Below, piece after piece: positions 17,659-26,585 of a stretch of 61,521 bases of DNA. The position numbers and the translations under genes were made by a program. The notes under the pieces are model-generated. The model was not told where the DNA came from. It did not search any database and saw only the letters and a program-made list of their open reading frames with translations. Numbering within the stretch: position 1 is the first letter of the stretch; each line of letters opens with the position of its first letter. This stretch comes from an uncultured Candidatus Actinomarina sp. (GTDB taxonomy: Bacteria > Actinomycetota > Acidimicrobiia > Actinomarinales > Actinomarinaceae): positions 1-61,521 of the forward strand of contig CACOBL010000007.1 of assembly GCA_902625455.1 (NCBI GenBank), written 5' to 3'.

Positions 17659-19062
17659 TTACCTTGGAACATAAATTACGGATGAATTAGAGTTTGTAGA
17701 TACAAATTCGATAATTTTTCTATCCTGCCAAGATTGTGAAGAATTTGACCCAATTATTGAAAGATCATAATTTGAAGTTTGTTCGGTAAATATTTTTGCT
17801 TCATTGCCTTCAAAATTTTCAAAATCTAGTTGAACTTCATGTGAAAGAGCCATGTCTTGCAATTTTTGAACAGTACTAGATACTTTTTGTTCACCCTCTG
17901 ATTGCAAAAATTTTGGTTGATTAATAGTTACTCCAACTAATTTTGCTGACATTGTAGAGGATAAATCAAATGCAATAGAATTCGAACTTGTTTGATCAAA
18001 ATTATCATTAATCAATAGGCCTATAGTCTTATATGGATATGTAGATCTTGAAAATAAAATAGGAATTTTTGTTTTATTGGCAATACTAATAAGTGCTTTT
18101 ATTTTTGTCTTAGCTACACCTTCTTCAACAGGATAAAAAATTGTTCCAATTGAATTTTCTTTTACAAAATTTTCTAAGTCTTTATTTGAGATTTTATTTT
18201 TAAAGGTAGCATCAAATTCCTGATCTTTCAGAATAGCCTTTAAGGTTTCTTCAATAGTTTCTAAATTATTATCGAATAAATCTTGCTTAGTAAGTACCTT
18301 AAGTGAAGTTGCCTTTGTATTCCTAATGAAAAATTCAGATTCTGACAAATTTTTTAAATTTTTCTCATTATCTAAAACTACAAAAATATCTTTTCCAAAT
18401 TCAAGTGGAAAGCGAGATTCTGAACCTGAAAAAAGGTTTATAACATTTGAAAACGCACCAGATTGTAGAACTATGGTCACGAGATCACCAGTTTCTATTT
18501 CTGTATCACCATGAGGAATAATTACTTTATTTTGTCTTAAAAGGGCACCAACAATGTAATAATCTGAACCAATTTCTCGAAGTTTTTTACCCCTAACAGG
18601 ACTATCTGAACTAATTTCGATTTCGATAGCTTCTGCTCTTCCACCTGCAAAAGCTTGTGAAACTACTCTCCTTGGTTCAAGAATATATTCAAATCGTCTT
18701 GCAAGTAAAGTATCTGGTTCAACTATCTCTATATCTAATTCTTTAAAATGATGAATATTTGCCGAGTCGTTAATAATTGAAGAAAGTCTTAAAATATTAT
18801 TTTGTTTTGCAATTTTTAAAACCTCTAAATTAACTTCATCACTTAGTGTTAAGGTAACAATTGCAGTAGCTTCGTCAAGTCCAGCTTTTTTAAGTACCAA
18901 TGAAGATGTGGCATCGCCTTGAATTTTGTCTATTTGACGATTTGTTGTGAAGTTTCTTAATTTTTCTTGATCTAAGTCAATCACTGAAATAGACCATCCA
19001 GAACTAATTCTATTAATCAGTTCTTTTGCTTCTCCGTGGGCTCCTACAATTATTACTTTCAA
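17659..19062 (-). CDS. TrkA-type regulatory protein with Usp-like C-terminus
   Basis: 467 residues starting at TTG. TrkA-N Rossmann domain at about 1-115 ('IIVGAHGEAKELI', 'GDATSSLVLKKAGLDEATAIVTLT'), TrkA-C domain at about 145-225, then about 240 residues that resemble two universal-stress-protein-like halves, ending in 'DLSIIGSNSSQSW...'. It likely binds NAD(H)/nucleotides and gates the CPA2 antiporter encoded next to it. The glycine loop is GAHGEA rather than GxGxxG with a standard third glycine, so cofactor choice is uncertain. The Usp assignment is weaker than the TrkA one. Confidence 0.8.
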   Translation of the reverse strand: MKVIIVGAHGEAKELINRISSGWSISVIDLDQEKLRNFTTNRQIDKIQGDATSSLVLKKAGLDEATAIVTLTLSDEVNLEVLKIAKQNNILRLSSIINDSANIHHFKELDIEIVEPDTLLARRFEYILEPRRVVSQAFAGGRAEAIEIEISSDSPVRGKKLREIGSDYYIVGALLRQNKVIIPHGDTEIETGDLVTIVLQSGAFSNVINLFSGSESRFPLEFGKDIFVVLDNEKNLKNLSESEFFIRNTKATSLKVLTKQDLFDNNLETIEETLKAILKDQEFDATFKNKISNKDLENFVKENSIGTIFYPVEEGVAKTKIKALISIANKTKIPILFSRSTYPYKTIGLLINDNFDQTSSNSIAFDLSSTMSAKLVGVTINQPKFLQSEGEQKVSSTVQKLQDMALSHEVQLDFENFEGNEAKIFTEQTSNYDLSIIGSNSSQSWQDRKIIEFVSTNSNSSVIYVPR

Positions 19063-19152
19063 GAGTTTTATTATCCTATATTTTCATTTTAGTTAAAGAA
19101 CTTCTTTGTAAAGCTTTTTATTTAAATAACTATTAAATATGTGTTTTAAAGT

Positions 19153-20244
19153 CTAAACACTGAATAAAAAGTGGATTACGTCACCATCTTTAACAATATA
19201 TTCTTTACCTTCAGATCTAAGCTTGCCTGCTTCTTTTGACCCTTTTTCTCCGTTATTTTGAATATAATCATCAAAGGTTACTGTTTCTGCTCTGATAAAT
19301 CCTCTCTCAAAATCAGTGTGTATTTTACCAGCCGCTTTTGGTGCACTATCTCCAACATTTATTGTCCAAGCACGTACCTCTTTTTCTCCAGCAGTAAAAT
19401 AAGTCTGTAAACCTAATAATTTGTAACCAGCTCTAGTCAACCTATCAAGTCCAGACTCTTTAAGACCAAGTTCTTTAAGAAATTCAATTTTTTCTTCGTT
19501 TGTTAATCCAGAAATTTCAGCTTCAAGCTCAGCACATATTGCAACAACTTCTGAACTTTCTTCATTAGCAAAATCATATATTTGATTTAAAAACGGATTA
19601 CTTTCAAATCCATCTTCATTAACATTCGCAACATATAAAACTGGTTTAATTGTTAAAAGCTGAAAACCTTTTAATAATTTTTGTTCTTCTTCATTAAATG
19701 AGACTGTTCTTAATGACTTACCTTCCTCAAGAGCAGGTAGGATTTTTTCAAGTAAATTTTTTAACGGTAAACCTTCTTTTTGACCTGCTTTTGTGCCTTT
19801 AATAGCTTTTTGATAAAGATTTTCAACTGTACTTAAATCTGCAAGAACTAGCTCAGTATTTATAATCTCTATATCGTCTTTAGGTGATACTTTTCCAGAG
19901 ACATGAACAATATCATCATTTTCAAAAGCTCGAACAACATGCACGATTGCGTCAGTTTCTCGAATATTAGTTAAAAACTGATTACCTAATCCTTCACCTT
20001 TTGAAGCTCCCTCAACTAGGCCAGCAATGTCTACAAATTCCATTGATGTAGGGATAATTTCTTTTGGATTTACAATTTTTGCTAATTGACCTAACCGAAT
20101 ATCATTAACAGGCACAACCCCAATATTTGGTTCAATTGTGCAGAATGGGTAATTTGCGGACTCAATTCCAGCCTGTGTTAAAGCATTAAATAAAGTTGAC
20201 TTCCCTACATTAGGCAGGCCTACTATACCGCATTTAAAACCCAT
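19153..20244 (-). CDS. ychF: Redox-regulated ATPase YchF
   Basis: 363 residues, standard YchF/OLA1 length. It is an Obg-related ribosome-associated ATPase. The P-loop is '[18 protein letters not shown]', switch region '[20 protein letters not shown]', and the base-specificity motif is 'NVNE', the form that favours ATP over GTP. A coiled-coil middle and C-terminal TGS domain ('[19 protein letters not shown]') follow. AAGGATAAGGATAT precedes the ATG. It is a single gene with its own 150-base divergent upstream region. Confidence 0.96.
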   Translation of the reverse strand: MGFKCGIVGLPNVGKSTLFNALTQAGIESANYPFCTIEPNIGVVPVNDIRLGQLAKIVNPKEIIPTSMEFVDIAGLVEGASKGEGLGNQFLTNIRETDAIVHVVRAFENDDIVHVSGKVSPKDDIEIINTELVLADLSTVENLYQKAIKGTKAGQKEGLPLKNLLEKILPALEEGKSLRTVSFNEEEQKLLKGFQLLTIKPVLYVANVNEDGFESNPFLNQIYDFANEESSEVVAICAELEAEISGLTNEEKIEFLKELGLKESGLDRLTRAGYKLLGLQTYFTAGEKEVRAWTINVGDSAPKAAGKIHTDFERGFIRAETVTFDDYIQNNGEKGSKEAGKLRSEGKEYIVKDGDVIHFLFSV

Positions 20245-20409
20245 ATATCCTTATCCTTTTTTTAAATACCTTTGTTTTAAAAGCAAAATACATATAAATA
20301 CTCTCAATAAATTAAAGACATATTAAATATAGTGTGTAAATTTATTAAATTTAAGTTTCTATTCCTCATCATTCAATTTATTTGATTAAAGTTTTATATG
20401 AGGGGGAAT

Positions 20410-21714
20410 ATGAACGAGAAAAATAACAAAAGAACCATTTTTGGTTGGTCAATGTATGATTGGGCCAAATCAGCATATGAAACTACTACTCTTGGGGCAG
20501 TTTTACCAGTTTACTTTGTAAGTGTTGTTGTGCCAGAAGAAGGCTTTGTCTTCAGAGGTAATATATATACCGGAGCAGAAGTCTGGGGCTTTGCTATTGG
20601 TTCTGCATTATTCATATTCTTTCTCATAATGCCAACAATTGGTGCAATTGCTGATATGTCTGGTAGCAGAATGAAATTATTTAAGATATTTGCTTATGGA
20701 GGTGCTGTTTTTGCATCTTCTTTTTACTTTGCAACATCAGGTGATGTCATATTGACATTAGTTATATACTTTTTAGCTCAATTTGGTGCTACAGGTTCAA
20801 ATGTTTTTTACGACAGTGTTCTAAAAGATATAACGACTGATGATACTATTGATGCCGTTTCTGCAAGAGGTTATGCACTTGGTTATCTTGGTGGTGGGAC
20901 CCAGCTAATTTTATCATTCGCAATAATACTCTTAGGTCCAGACTTACTAGGAATAGATGCTGCTTTAGCTTCAAGGATAGCAATTTCATTAGCTGGTCTG
21001 TGGTGGCTTGTATTTTCAGTATTTAGTTTTTCAAGAATGAACATAGTCGAGACAAGATCGAGTTCTGAAAAAAGTTCTATTGCAGAAGCATATAGTCGGA
21101 ATTTTAAGACTTTGAAAAAAATTAGAAAATTTCCTTTTTTACTTTACTTTTTGGTTGCTTACATATTTTTCTGGGATGGCTTACAAACATTAATTAACAT
21201 GTCAGCAGCATTCTTTACAGAGGTTCTGCTCTTAGACCAGACCCAAGTACTTATAGTATTCTTAGTTGTTCAGTTTGTTGCCTACTTTGGTGCAAAACTA
21301 GCTGGAAATCTTGCTACTAAAATTGGACAAAAAAATGTGTTGTATTATACAATGTTTTTACTTTTCTTAGTGGGTAACGCTGGTTACATTGTTCCAGAAA
21401 AGCAACTAATCCCTGTAATCATCATGGGCGTTGTTACAGCTATGGGAATGGGTGGACTACAGTCTGTCAGTAGAAGTGTTTATGCAGCTATGTTGCCAAA
21501 GGGTGCTGAAGGAGAATTTATGGGGTTCTTTTCAGTTCTTTCTAGATTTTCAGCTATCTGGGGTCCATTAATTTATGCATATGTGAGTGCCTCGACTGGT
21601 AACCCAAGGCTTTCGCTTCCGGTCATTACTTCTTTTTTCTTAATTGGAGCATTGCTTCTTAGAAAAGTAGATATGGACAAGAGGATTAGCGAAGAAGAGT
21701 GGGCTGCTAGTTAG
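20410..21714 (+). CDS. UMF1-type MFS transporter (Atg22-like)
   Basis: 434 residues and about 12 membrane helices. The opening 'GWSMYDWAKSAYETTTLGAVLPVYF' and 'GAIADMSGSRMK' are typical of the UMF1/Atg22-like branch of the major facilitator superfamily. The substrate is unknown. The ATG at 20410 is preferred because AGGGGG lies just before it; an in-frame ATG at 20398 has no ribosome site. A second member is at 23794-25008. It converges on folD with an 8-base overlap. The 152 bases between ychF and this gene hold divergent promoters only; no RNA gene is seen. Confidence 0.8.
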   Translation: MNEKNNKRTIFGWSMYDWAKSAYETTTLGAVLPVYFVSVVVPEEGFVFRGNIYTGAEVWGFAIGSALFIFFLIMPTIGAIADMSGSRMKLFKIFAYGGAVFASSFYFATSGDVILTLVIYFLAQFGATGSNVFYDSVLKDITTDDTIDAVSARGYALGYLGGGTQLILSFAIILLGPDLLGIDAALASRIAISLAGLWWLVFSVFSFSRMNIVETRSSSEKSSIAEAYSRNFKTLKKIRKFPFLLYFLVAYIFFWDGLQTLINMSAAFFTEVLLLDQTQVLIVFLVVQFVAYFGAKLAGNLATKIGQKNVLYYTMFLLFLVGNAGYIVPEKQLIPVIIMGVVTAMGMGGLQSVSRSVYAAMLPKGAEGEFMGFFSVLSRFSAIWGPLIYAYVSASTGNPRLSLPVITSFFLIGALLLRKVDMDKRISEEEWAAS

Positions 21715-22546
21715 TTTGAATTAATCTTGATAGATTAAAAAATAAAGCAGATACCGTAATTGGACCAACCCCGCCTGGAAATGGTGCTCGTGAACTAATT
21801 ACCTCACCTATTTCAAATGTGTCAATATCTCCATATGTTTTACCATCAACTGAGGATATTCCAATATCAATTATTGTTGCTCCATTTTTAAAATAAGTAC
21901 TATCGTACATTTTTGCTGAACCTATTGCAGAAATAAAAATATCTGCTTCTTTTGTAAATAATTTTTGATTTGTAGTCCTACTGTGAATGATTGAAATATT
22001 AGCATTGTAACTTTTTGATGACAAAATTTTTGCTAATGGCGCTGATACCAGCCTTGACCTTCCAGCAATAACTATGTTCTTATTTTCCGTTTGAATATTG
22101 TAAAAATTTAATAATTCCAATACTGCAAGTGAAGTTGCTGGTATTAACTTGTATGTATCGGAAAACAAACTTCCAAGATTGTAAGATGTTAACCCGTCTA
22201 CATCAATCTCATGTGGAATACAGTTAATTGCTTCTTCGGGATTTAAATGGCTTGGGAGTGGAAGCTGAATTATTAAGCCATCAGTAGTTTTTGACTCTTC
22301 AGTTATAACTTCCTCTAAAGTTTCTTGAGAAGTATCAGTGTCTAGTTTTAACCAATTGAATTCTACTCCTAGGAGTACTGCTTTTTCTTGTTTTCGCGTA
22401 ACGTATAACAAAGAAGCTGGGTTATCTCCCACTGTAATTGCAGTAAGGTGAGGTTTCTTATTATTTTTGCTATGTTCTTGAAAAACATTTTTACTGATTT
22501 CATCAAGTTGCTCTGCAACAGGTGCACCAAATAATATTTGTTCCAT
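21707..22546 (-). CDS. folD: Bifunctional methylene-THF dehydrogenase / cyclohydrolase FolD
   Basis: 279 residues. It interconverts 5,10-methylene-, methenyl- and 10-formyl-tetrahydrofolate. Landmarks: 'YVTRKQEKAVLLGVEF' (catalytic Lys), 'DGLIIQLPLPSHLNPEEAI', 'IAGRSRLVSAPLAKIL' and 'PFPGGVGPITVSAL'. Two usually strict motifs are relaxed: 'PCTPxG' is here 'PATSLAV', and 'GRSxxVGxP' is 'GRSRLVSAP'. Folding elements are all present, so it should be active. It is divergent from the aminotransferase gene. Confidence 0.93.
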   Translation of the reverse strand: MEQILFGAPVAEQLDEISKNVFQEHSKNNKKPHLTAITVGDNPASLLYVTRKQEKAVLLGVEFNWLKLDTDTSQETLEEVITEESKTTDGLIIQLPLPSHLNPEEAINCIPHEIDVDGLTSYNLGSLFSDTYKLIPATSLAVLELLNFYNIQTENKNIVIAGRSRLVSAPLAKILSSKSYNANISIIHSRTTNQKLFTKEADIFISAIGSAKMYDSTYFKNGATIIDIGISSVDGKTYGDIDTFEIGEVISSRAPFPGGVGPITVSALFFNLSRLIQTN

Positions 22547-22613
22547 TTTTAATAGTTTAATTAATATGGAGCATACTTACTAGATAACTTTATTAAAATA
22601 ACAAAGAGAAAAT

Positions 22614-23801
22614 ATGGATATTTCAAAATTAGATCAAAAAATTAAGCCTTCTGGAACAATGGCTATTTCAAACAAATCTAGAGAATTAAAGTCACAAGGC
22701 AAACCAGTTATCGGGTTTGGTGCTGGAGAACCCGACTTTCCTTCCCCAGATTATGTTGTAGATGCAGCTATAAAAGCGGCAGCTGATCCTAAAAATCACA
22801 AGTACTCTCCTGCAGCAGGTCTTGAATCACTAAGACAAATAATTGCAAAAACTACCAAAGATTACTCAGGATTTGAAATAAATTCAGATAATGTAATTGT
22901 TTCAAATGGTGGAAAGCAATCAATACTAACTGCATTTTTATCTACATTAGATTCTGGAGATGAAGTTATAATACCCGCGCCTTATTGGACAACTTATCCA
23001 GAAGCAGTGAAAATTGCTGGTGGAACTCCTGTATTCATTGAAACTAAAAAGAGCAATAATTTTAAAGTTACAGTTGAACAATTAGAAAAAAGTAAATCAA
23101 AGAATACAAAAATGTTAGTTTGGTGTTCCCCATCAAACCCCACTGGAGTAGTTTATACAAAAGAGGAAGCTGAAGAAATTTATGAATGGATATTCAAAAA
23201 CGATTTATGGATTTTGTCTGACGAACTTTATGAACATCTTGTGTACGAAGGAGAAACATCTCCCTCACCAGCTATATATGATCCTGAATTAAAGAATACA
23301 ATTATCGTAAACGGTGTTTCGAAGTCATATTCAATGACAGGATGGAGGGTTGGTTGGTTAATTGGAAACAAAAGTGTAGTAGGACTTGGAAAAAAAATAC
23401 AATCACAGGCAACCTCAAACGTTTCTAATGTGTCTCAATTAGCTGCAGAAGCTGCACTACTTAACGGACTTGAGGTCACTAACGAAATGAAAATAGCTTT
23501 TAATAGAAGGAGACTATTTGCAACCAAGAAAATTAATAGTATTCCAGCTCTTAATGTTGTAGATAGCACAGGCGCTTTTTACTTATTTGTAGATGTCAGT
23601 CACTATTGTTCCGGAAAAAATGGGTTGAATACTTCTGAAGAATTTTGTGACTGGCTATTAGAGAATTATTTTATAGCGTTTGTTCCTGGCGAAGTTTTTG
23701 GAACTCCAGGATTTATGAGATTATCATATGCTTTAAGCGATGAAGATCTTGAAAATGGATTGACTCGATTACATGAAGCTATAAATAATTTGAATGAATA
23801 A
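22614..23801 (+). CDS. Class I aminotransferase (aspartate aminotransferase-like)
   Basis: 395 residues, PLP-dependent fold type I. 'GAGEPDFPSPDYVVDAA' (N-terminal substrate loop), 'WCSPSNPTGVVYTKEE', the Schiff-base Lys in 'NGVSKSYSMTGWRVGWL' and the C-terminal Arg in 'MRLSYALSDE' are intact. The pattern is of AspC of the Ig/AspB type that makes aspartate/glutamate or related amino acids. AAAGAGAAAAT precedes the ATG. It overlaps the following MFS gene by 8 bases. Confidence 0.9.
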   Translation: MDISKLDQKIKPSGTMAISNKSRELKSQGKPVIGFGAGEPDFPSPDYVVDAAIKAAADPKNHKYSPAAGLESLRQIIAKTTKDYSGFEINSDNVIVSNGGKQSILTAFLSTLDSGDEVIIPAPYWTTYPEAVKIAGGTPVFIETKKSNNFKVTVEQLEKSKSKNTKMLVWCSPSNPTGVVYTKEEAEEIYEWIFKNDLWILSDELYEHLVYEGETSPSPAIYDPELKNTIIVNGVSKSYSMTGWRVGWLIGNKSVVGLGKKIQSQATSNVSNVSQLAAEAALLNGLEVTNEMKIAFNRRRLFATKKINSIPALNVVDSTGAFYLFVDVSHYCSGKNGLNTSEEFCDWLLENYFIAFVPGEVFGTPGFMRLSYALSDEDLENGLTRLHEAINNLNE

Positions 23802-25008
23802 TATATCAAAAAAAAGTCTTTTTTCTTGGCTTCTATTCGATTTAGCAAATACTGTATATGCCTTTGTTATACCCGGGTTGTATTTTTCAGTTTGGTTAGT
23901 AAGTGAAAAAGGATGGACTGACCAGCAACTGGGATTCGCTACATCAAGTGCAATGATAATAGTTGCAATTCTTGGTCCATGGGTTGGGAGAAAATCAGAC
24001 GGATCAGAAGGTAAAAAGAAACTCCTCTTATTTATGACAATAATGTGCATAACCTCAACTTTTTTATTGGGTACATTCTCTATACAAATATCTGTCTTGT
24101 TATTTGTTATATCCCTAATTGGCTTCAATTTGGGGTCAGTTGTTTACGATGCTCTTCTAATTTCTGTCAGTACAGAAGAAAATAGAGGAAAAATTTCTGG
24201 AATGGGTGTTGCTTTTGGATACATGGGTTCTTTGATAGGTTTTGGAGTTGCCACAGTTTTACAAAATTTTGGATATAGCTATGTTGAAATATTTAGATCA
24301 GTTGCCATATTGTTTTTAATATTTTCTTTGCCAGCATTTGTTTTTATCGAGGAAAAATTTGTAAGTGCGGAAAAAATTAAAATTAGTATTTTAAATTCAT
24401 TAAATGTAGTTATAAAGTCTTGGAAACATTCGAGACAATACAAGGGTCTGACTAGGTTTCTTGTAGGAAGATTTTTCTATGCTGATGCCATAAACACACT
24501 TATCAGTGGTTTACTCGCAGTATATTTAGTTGAAGAAGCCGGATTAACTCCTGCAGATAGTCAAAACATCCTCGCATTAGCTATAGTGATTTCCATTATT
24601 GGTGGATATGTCTTTGGAAGAGCTGCTGATAAATACGGGCCAAGAAGATTAATTTTAATAAGTATATTTTGCTGGATTATTTCACTTTCTCTAGCAATTA
24701 TTGCAACCGAATTTAATCAAATGTGGTTAATTTATGTTACTGGTGTTTTGGGAGGATTCAACATTGGTGGAATTTTTGCTGTTGACAGAGTATTTATGAC
24801 TCGACTTTCGCCAAATAAACATCTTGGTGAATTCTATGGTTTGTACTCAACAATTGGGAGATTTGCTACTATATTAGGTCCGCTATTGTGGGGTTTCATA
24901 GTTGATGGATTAAATCTAGGAAGAAATGTTGCAATGGGATCACTTATTATATTATTGATGATATCTTTTTATATTATTTCTGGAGTTTCCGATAATAAAA
25001 ACTATTAA
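23794..25008 (+). CDS. Second UMF1-type MFS transporter
   Basis: 404 residues, about 12 membrane helices. 'FSWLLFDLANTVYAFVIPG' at the N-terminus and 'GRKSDGSEGKKKLLLF' and 'GGYVFGRAADKYGPRR' between helices match the UMF1 branch. It overlaps the end of the aminotransferase gene by 8 bases, so it is likely co-translated with it. It is diverged from the 20410 copy, so not a recent duplication. Substrate unknown; amino acid or metabolite export would fit the family but is not shown. Confidence 0.78.
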   Translation: MNNISKKSLFSWLLFDLANTVYAFVIPGLYFSVWLVSEKGWTDQQLGFATSSAMIIVAILGPWVGRKSDGSEGKKKLLLFMTIMCITSTFLLGTFSIQISVLLFVISLIGFNLGSVVYDALLISVSTEENRGKISGMGVAFGYMGSLIGFGVATVLQNFGYSYVEIFRSVAILFLIFSLPAFVFIEEKFVSAEKIKISILNSLNVVIKSWKHSRQYKGLTRFLVGRFFYADAINTLISGLLAVYLVEEAGLTPADSQNILALAIVISIIGGYVFGRAADKYGPRRLILISIFCWIISLSLAIIATEFNQMWLIYVTGVLGGFNIGGIFAVDRVFMTRLSPNKHLGEFYGLYSTIGRFATILGPLLWGFIVDGLNLGRNVAMGSLIILLMISFYIISGVSDNKNY

Positions 25009-25355
25009 AAAAAGAAAAACTTTTTTTTATTTTTGACTTCTTCTAACTGTTCTCTTGTATTTTTTAATTTTTCTCTTAGAAATTCTGCTTCTGCTTCTGC
25101 TTTTGCAGCTCTTTCTCTTGCTTCAGCCATTTGTTGGCTTGCCTCATGTAAATTTCCTAGTTGACTAAGGACAGTATTCCATGCATCTAATGGAACCAAA
25201 AGACTTTCCTCTTGAATGTCTTCATCAAGATGGCTATCTTCTGATGAATCTGAATCATTTTGTATACTTTTACTACTAATTTCGGAAGTTGAGTCTTTAT
25301 CTTTTTTTAGAAAGTTATATTTTTCTTCCATTCTTTCTTCGTAACTTTTACTCAT
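25005..25355 (-). CDS. Small coiled-coil protein of unknown function
   Basis: 116 residues, not a recognised family. The N-terminal 50 residues are charged and Ser/Asp-rich. A conserved-looking block 'LLVPLDAWNTVLSQLGNLHEASQQMAEARERAAKAEAEAEFLREKL' (shortened) is followed by a coiled coil. Such 'VP.eAWn.mL.QLGNLHEA' blocks are typical of actinobacterial small coiled-coil proteins, from memory only. The end KNKKKFFFF comes from the A/T palindrome at the terminator. It is the last gene of the pyk operon (8-base overlap with the epimerase-like gene). Confidence 0.65.
   Translation of the reverse strand: MSKSYEERMEEKYNFLKKDKDSTSEISSKSIQNDSDSSEDSHLDEDIQEESLLVPLDAWNTVLSQLGNLHEASQQMAEARERAAKAEAEAEFLREKLKNTREQLEEVKNKKKFFFF
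25007..25027. terminator. A/T-palindrome at the convergent gene ends
   Basis: AAAAAAAG, five A, CTTTTTTTT forms an 8-bp weak stem with T-runs on both strands at the junction of the MFS gene and the coiled-coil gene. It could stop transcription both ways. It also encodes the odd KKKFFFF end of the coiled-coil protein. The stem is almost all A-T, so strength is doubtful. Confidence 0.35.
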
Positions 25356-26289
25356 CTCTCAAAGCCTTTGCATAATCTTCAATAACCGGATACTCAAAAC
25401 TGAATCCCTCTTTCAATAATTTCTCAGGTATTATTCTAAGGCTACAGAATATTAATCCATGTGCCAATTCAGACCCCATAAGTAAATTTATTGCAATCTG
25501 TGGTGCGGGTAATATTGAGAACTTTTTAAATACTTTTGCAAATCTACTTGAAAAATCTTTTTGAGTAACTGGAACTGGAGAAACAAAATTAACTGGTCCT
25601 GATATTGCATTGTTTTCAATACAAAACTTGTAAGCATTAACAACATCCTCTATTGAGATCCATGACCAATATTGATCTCCCTTTCCTAATGGACCAGATA
25701 AATTTAGTTTCGTTGTTAAAGTTATTAATTGTGTTGCAATATTGCCTTTGCCTAAAATAAATCCATTTCTAGCTTTGACAATACGAACATCTTTATGCTT
25801 TATATTTGAAAGAGGTAATTCCCATGCTTCTTCAGCAACCAGCTGATCAAAAGTTCCTCTGTTAAACTTTGTTGTTGACTCAGTTATAACTTCATCACCA
25901 TGATCTCCATAAATAGTTGTTCCTGAAGCTGTTATAAATATTTTTGGATATGTTTCACTTTCATTGTAAGTTTTTACAAATAAATCAGAGGCCCATTTTC
26001 TAGACCAATAAATTCTTGATTTCTTTTCCTTATTCCACCTTCCTCCACTTAAAGGTAAGAAACCAAAAATATCTTTAGGAGCTAAAGACTCACCTGCTAA
26101 GTGAATAATCCCATCAAGAGTTTGAAATTTTTCTAAATCAATTTCTTGTTTTGATGGACTCCAAAAAATTTCATTATCAGCCTGAACATCTCTTCTAACA
26201 AATTTAAAAACTTCAAATCCATCTTCTTCAAGTTTTTTTACAAGCCTCTTACCTATAAAACCAGAAGAACCTGTGATGCCAATTTTCAT
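25348..26289 (-). CDS. TIGR01777-family epimerase / SDR protein
   Basis: 313 residues. Extended-SDR family with 'MKIGITGSSGFIGKRLVKKL', 'GIIHLAGESLA', 'RWNKEKKSRIYWSRK', 'ITASGTTIYGDHGD', 'ARNGFILG' and a C-terminal DUF1731-like segment ('GSELAHGLIFCSLRIIPEKLLKEGF' in part). This is the YfcH/TIGR01777 group, whose substrate is not established. It overlaps the Nfu-N gene by 4 bases and lies in the pyk operon. Confidence 0.85.
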   Translation of the reverse strand: MKIGITGSSGFIGKRLVKKLEEDGFEVFKFVRRDVQADNEIFWSPSKQEIDLEKFQTLDGIIHLAGESLAPKDIFGFLPLSGGRWNKEKKSRIYWSRKWASDLFVKTYNESETYPKIFITASGTTIYGDHGDEVITESTTKFNRGTFDQLVAEEAWELPLSNIKHKDVRIVKARNGFILGKGNIATQLITLTTKLNLSGPLGKGDQYWSWISIEDVVNAYKFCIENNAISGPVNFVSPVPVTQKDFSSRFAKVFKKFSILPAPQIAINLLMGSELAHGLIFCSLRIIPEKLLKEGFSFEYPVIEDYAKALRDE

Positions 26290-26585
26290 TCTTCTTCACC
26301 ATAAAAAATAAAAAAATTCTGTAATGTATCTTCCACATTTGAAGTGTCATTTCCTATGTTTCTTTGAAAATTAATTGTCACCATATTTGATTGAATAAAT
26401 ATTGTATCTATATCATCAATTTCTTGAAAAAGTTTTAAAGCTAGTTGTCCACTCACATCAGGGATTAATGAAGCTTCAGATATATTATTAAAAGTCATAC
26501 CCTCTTGACCTGATACTGATCTATTTAAATCAAAAATTAAAGTTTTATTAATTTTTGTAGTTTTTACTTCAATAATTTGGCCCAC
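26286..26585 (-). CDS. Nfu N-terminal-domain-like protein
   Basis: 99 residues with no cysteines at all. The pattern 'L.FDLNR.VSGQEGMTF....EASLIPDVSGQLALKLFQEIDDIDTIFIQSNMVTINFQ' (shortened) resembles the Nfu/NifU N-terminal domain (PF08712): hydrophobic ends, 'splA.kLF.i.gV..Vfi...fvTv'. It lacks the CxxC cluster domain, which is encoded separately at 43696-43968. It is coupled to pyruvate kinase (1-base overlap) and the epimerase gene (4-base overlap). It could be a scaffold partner, but function is not shown. Confidence 0.55.
   Translation of the reverse strand: MGQIIEVKTTKINKTLIFDLNRSVSGQEGMTFNNISEASLIPDVSGQLALKLFQEIDDIDTIFIQSNMVTINFQRNIGNDTSNVEDTLQNFFIFYGEEE

Noticed and set aside
20398..20409. 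Upstream ATG for the first MFS gene
   Set aside because: No ribosome site; the AGGGGG just after it fits the ATG at 20410.
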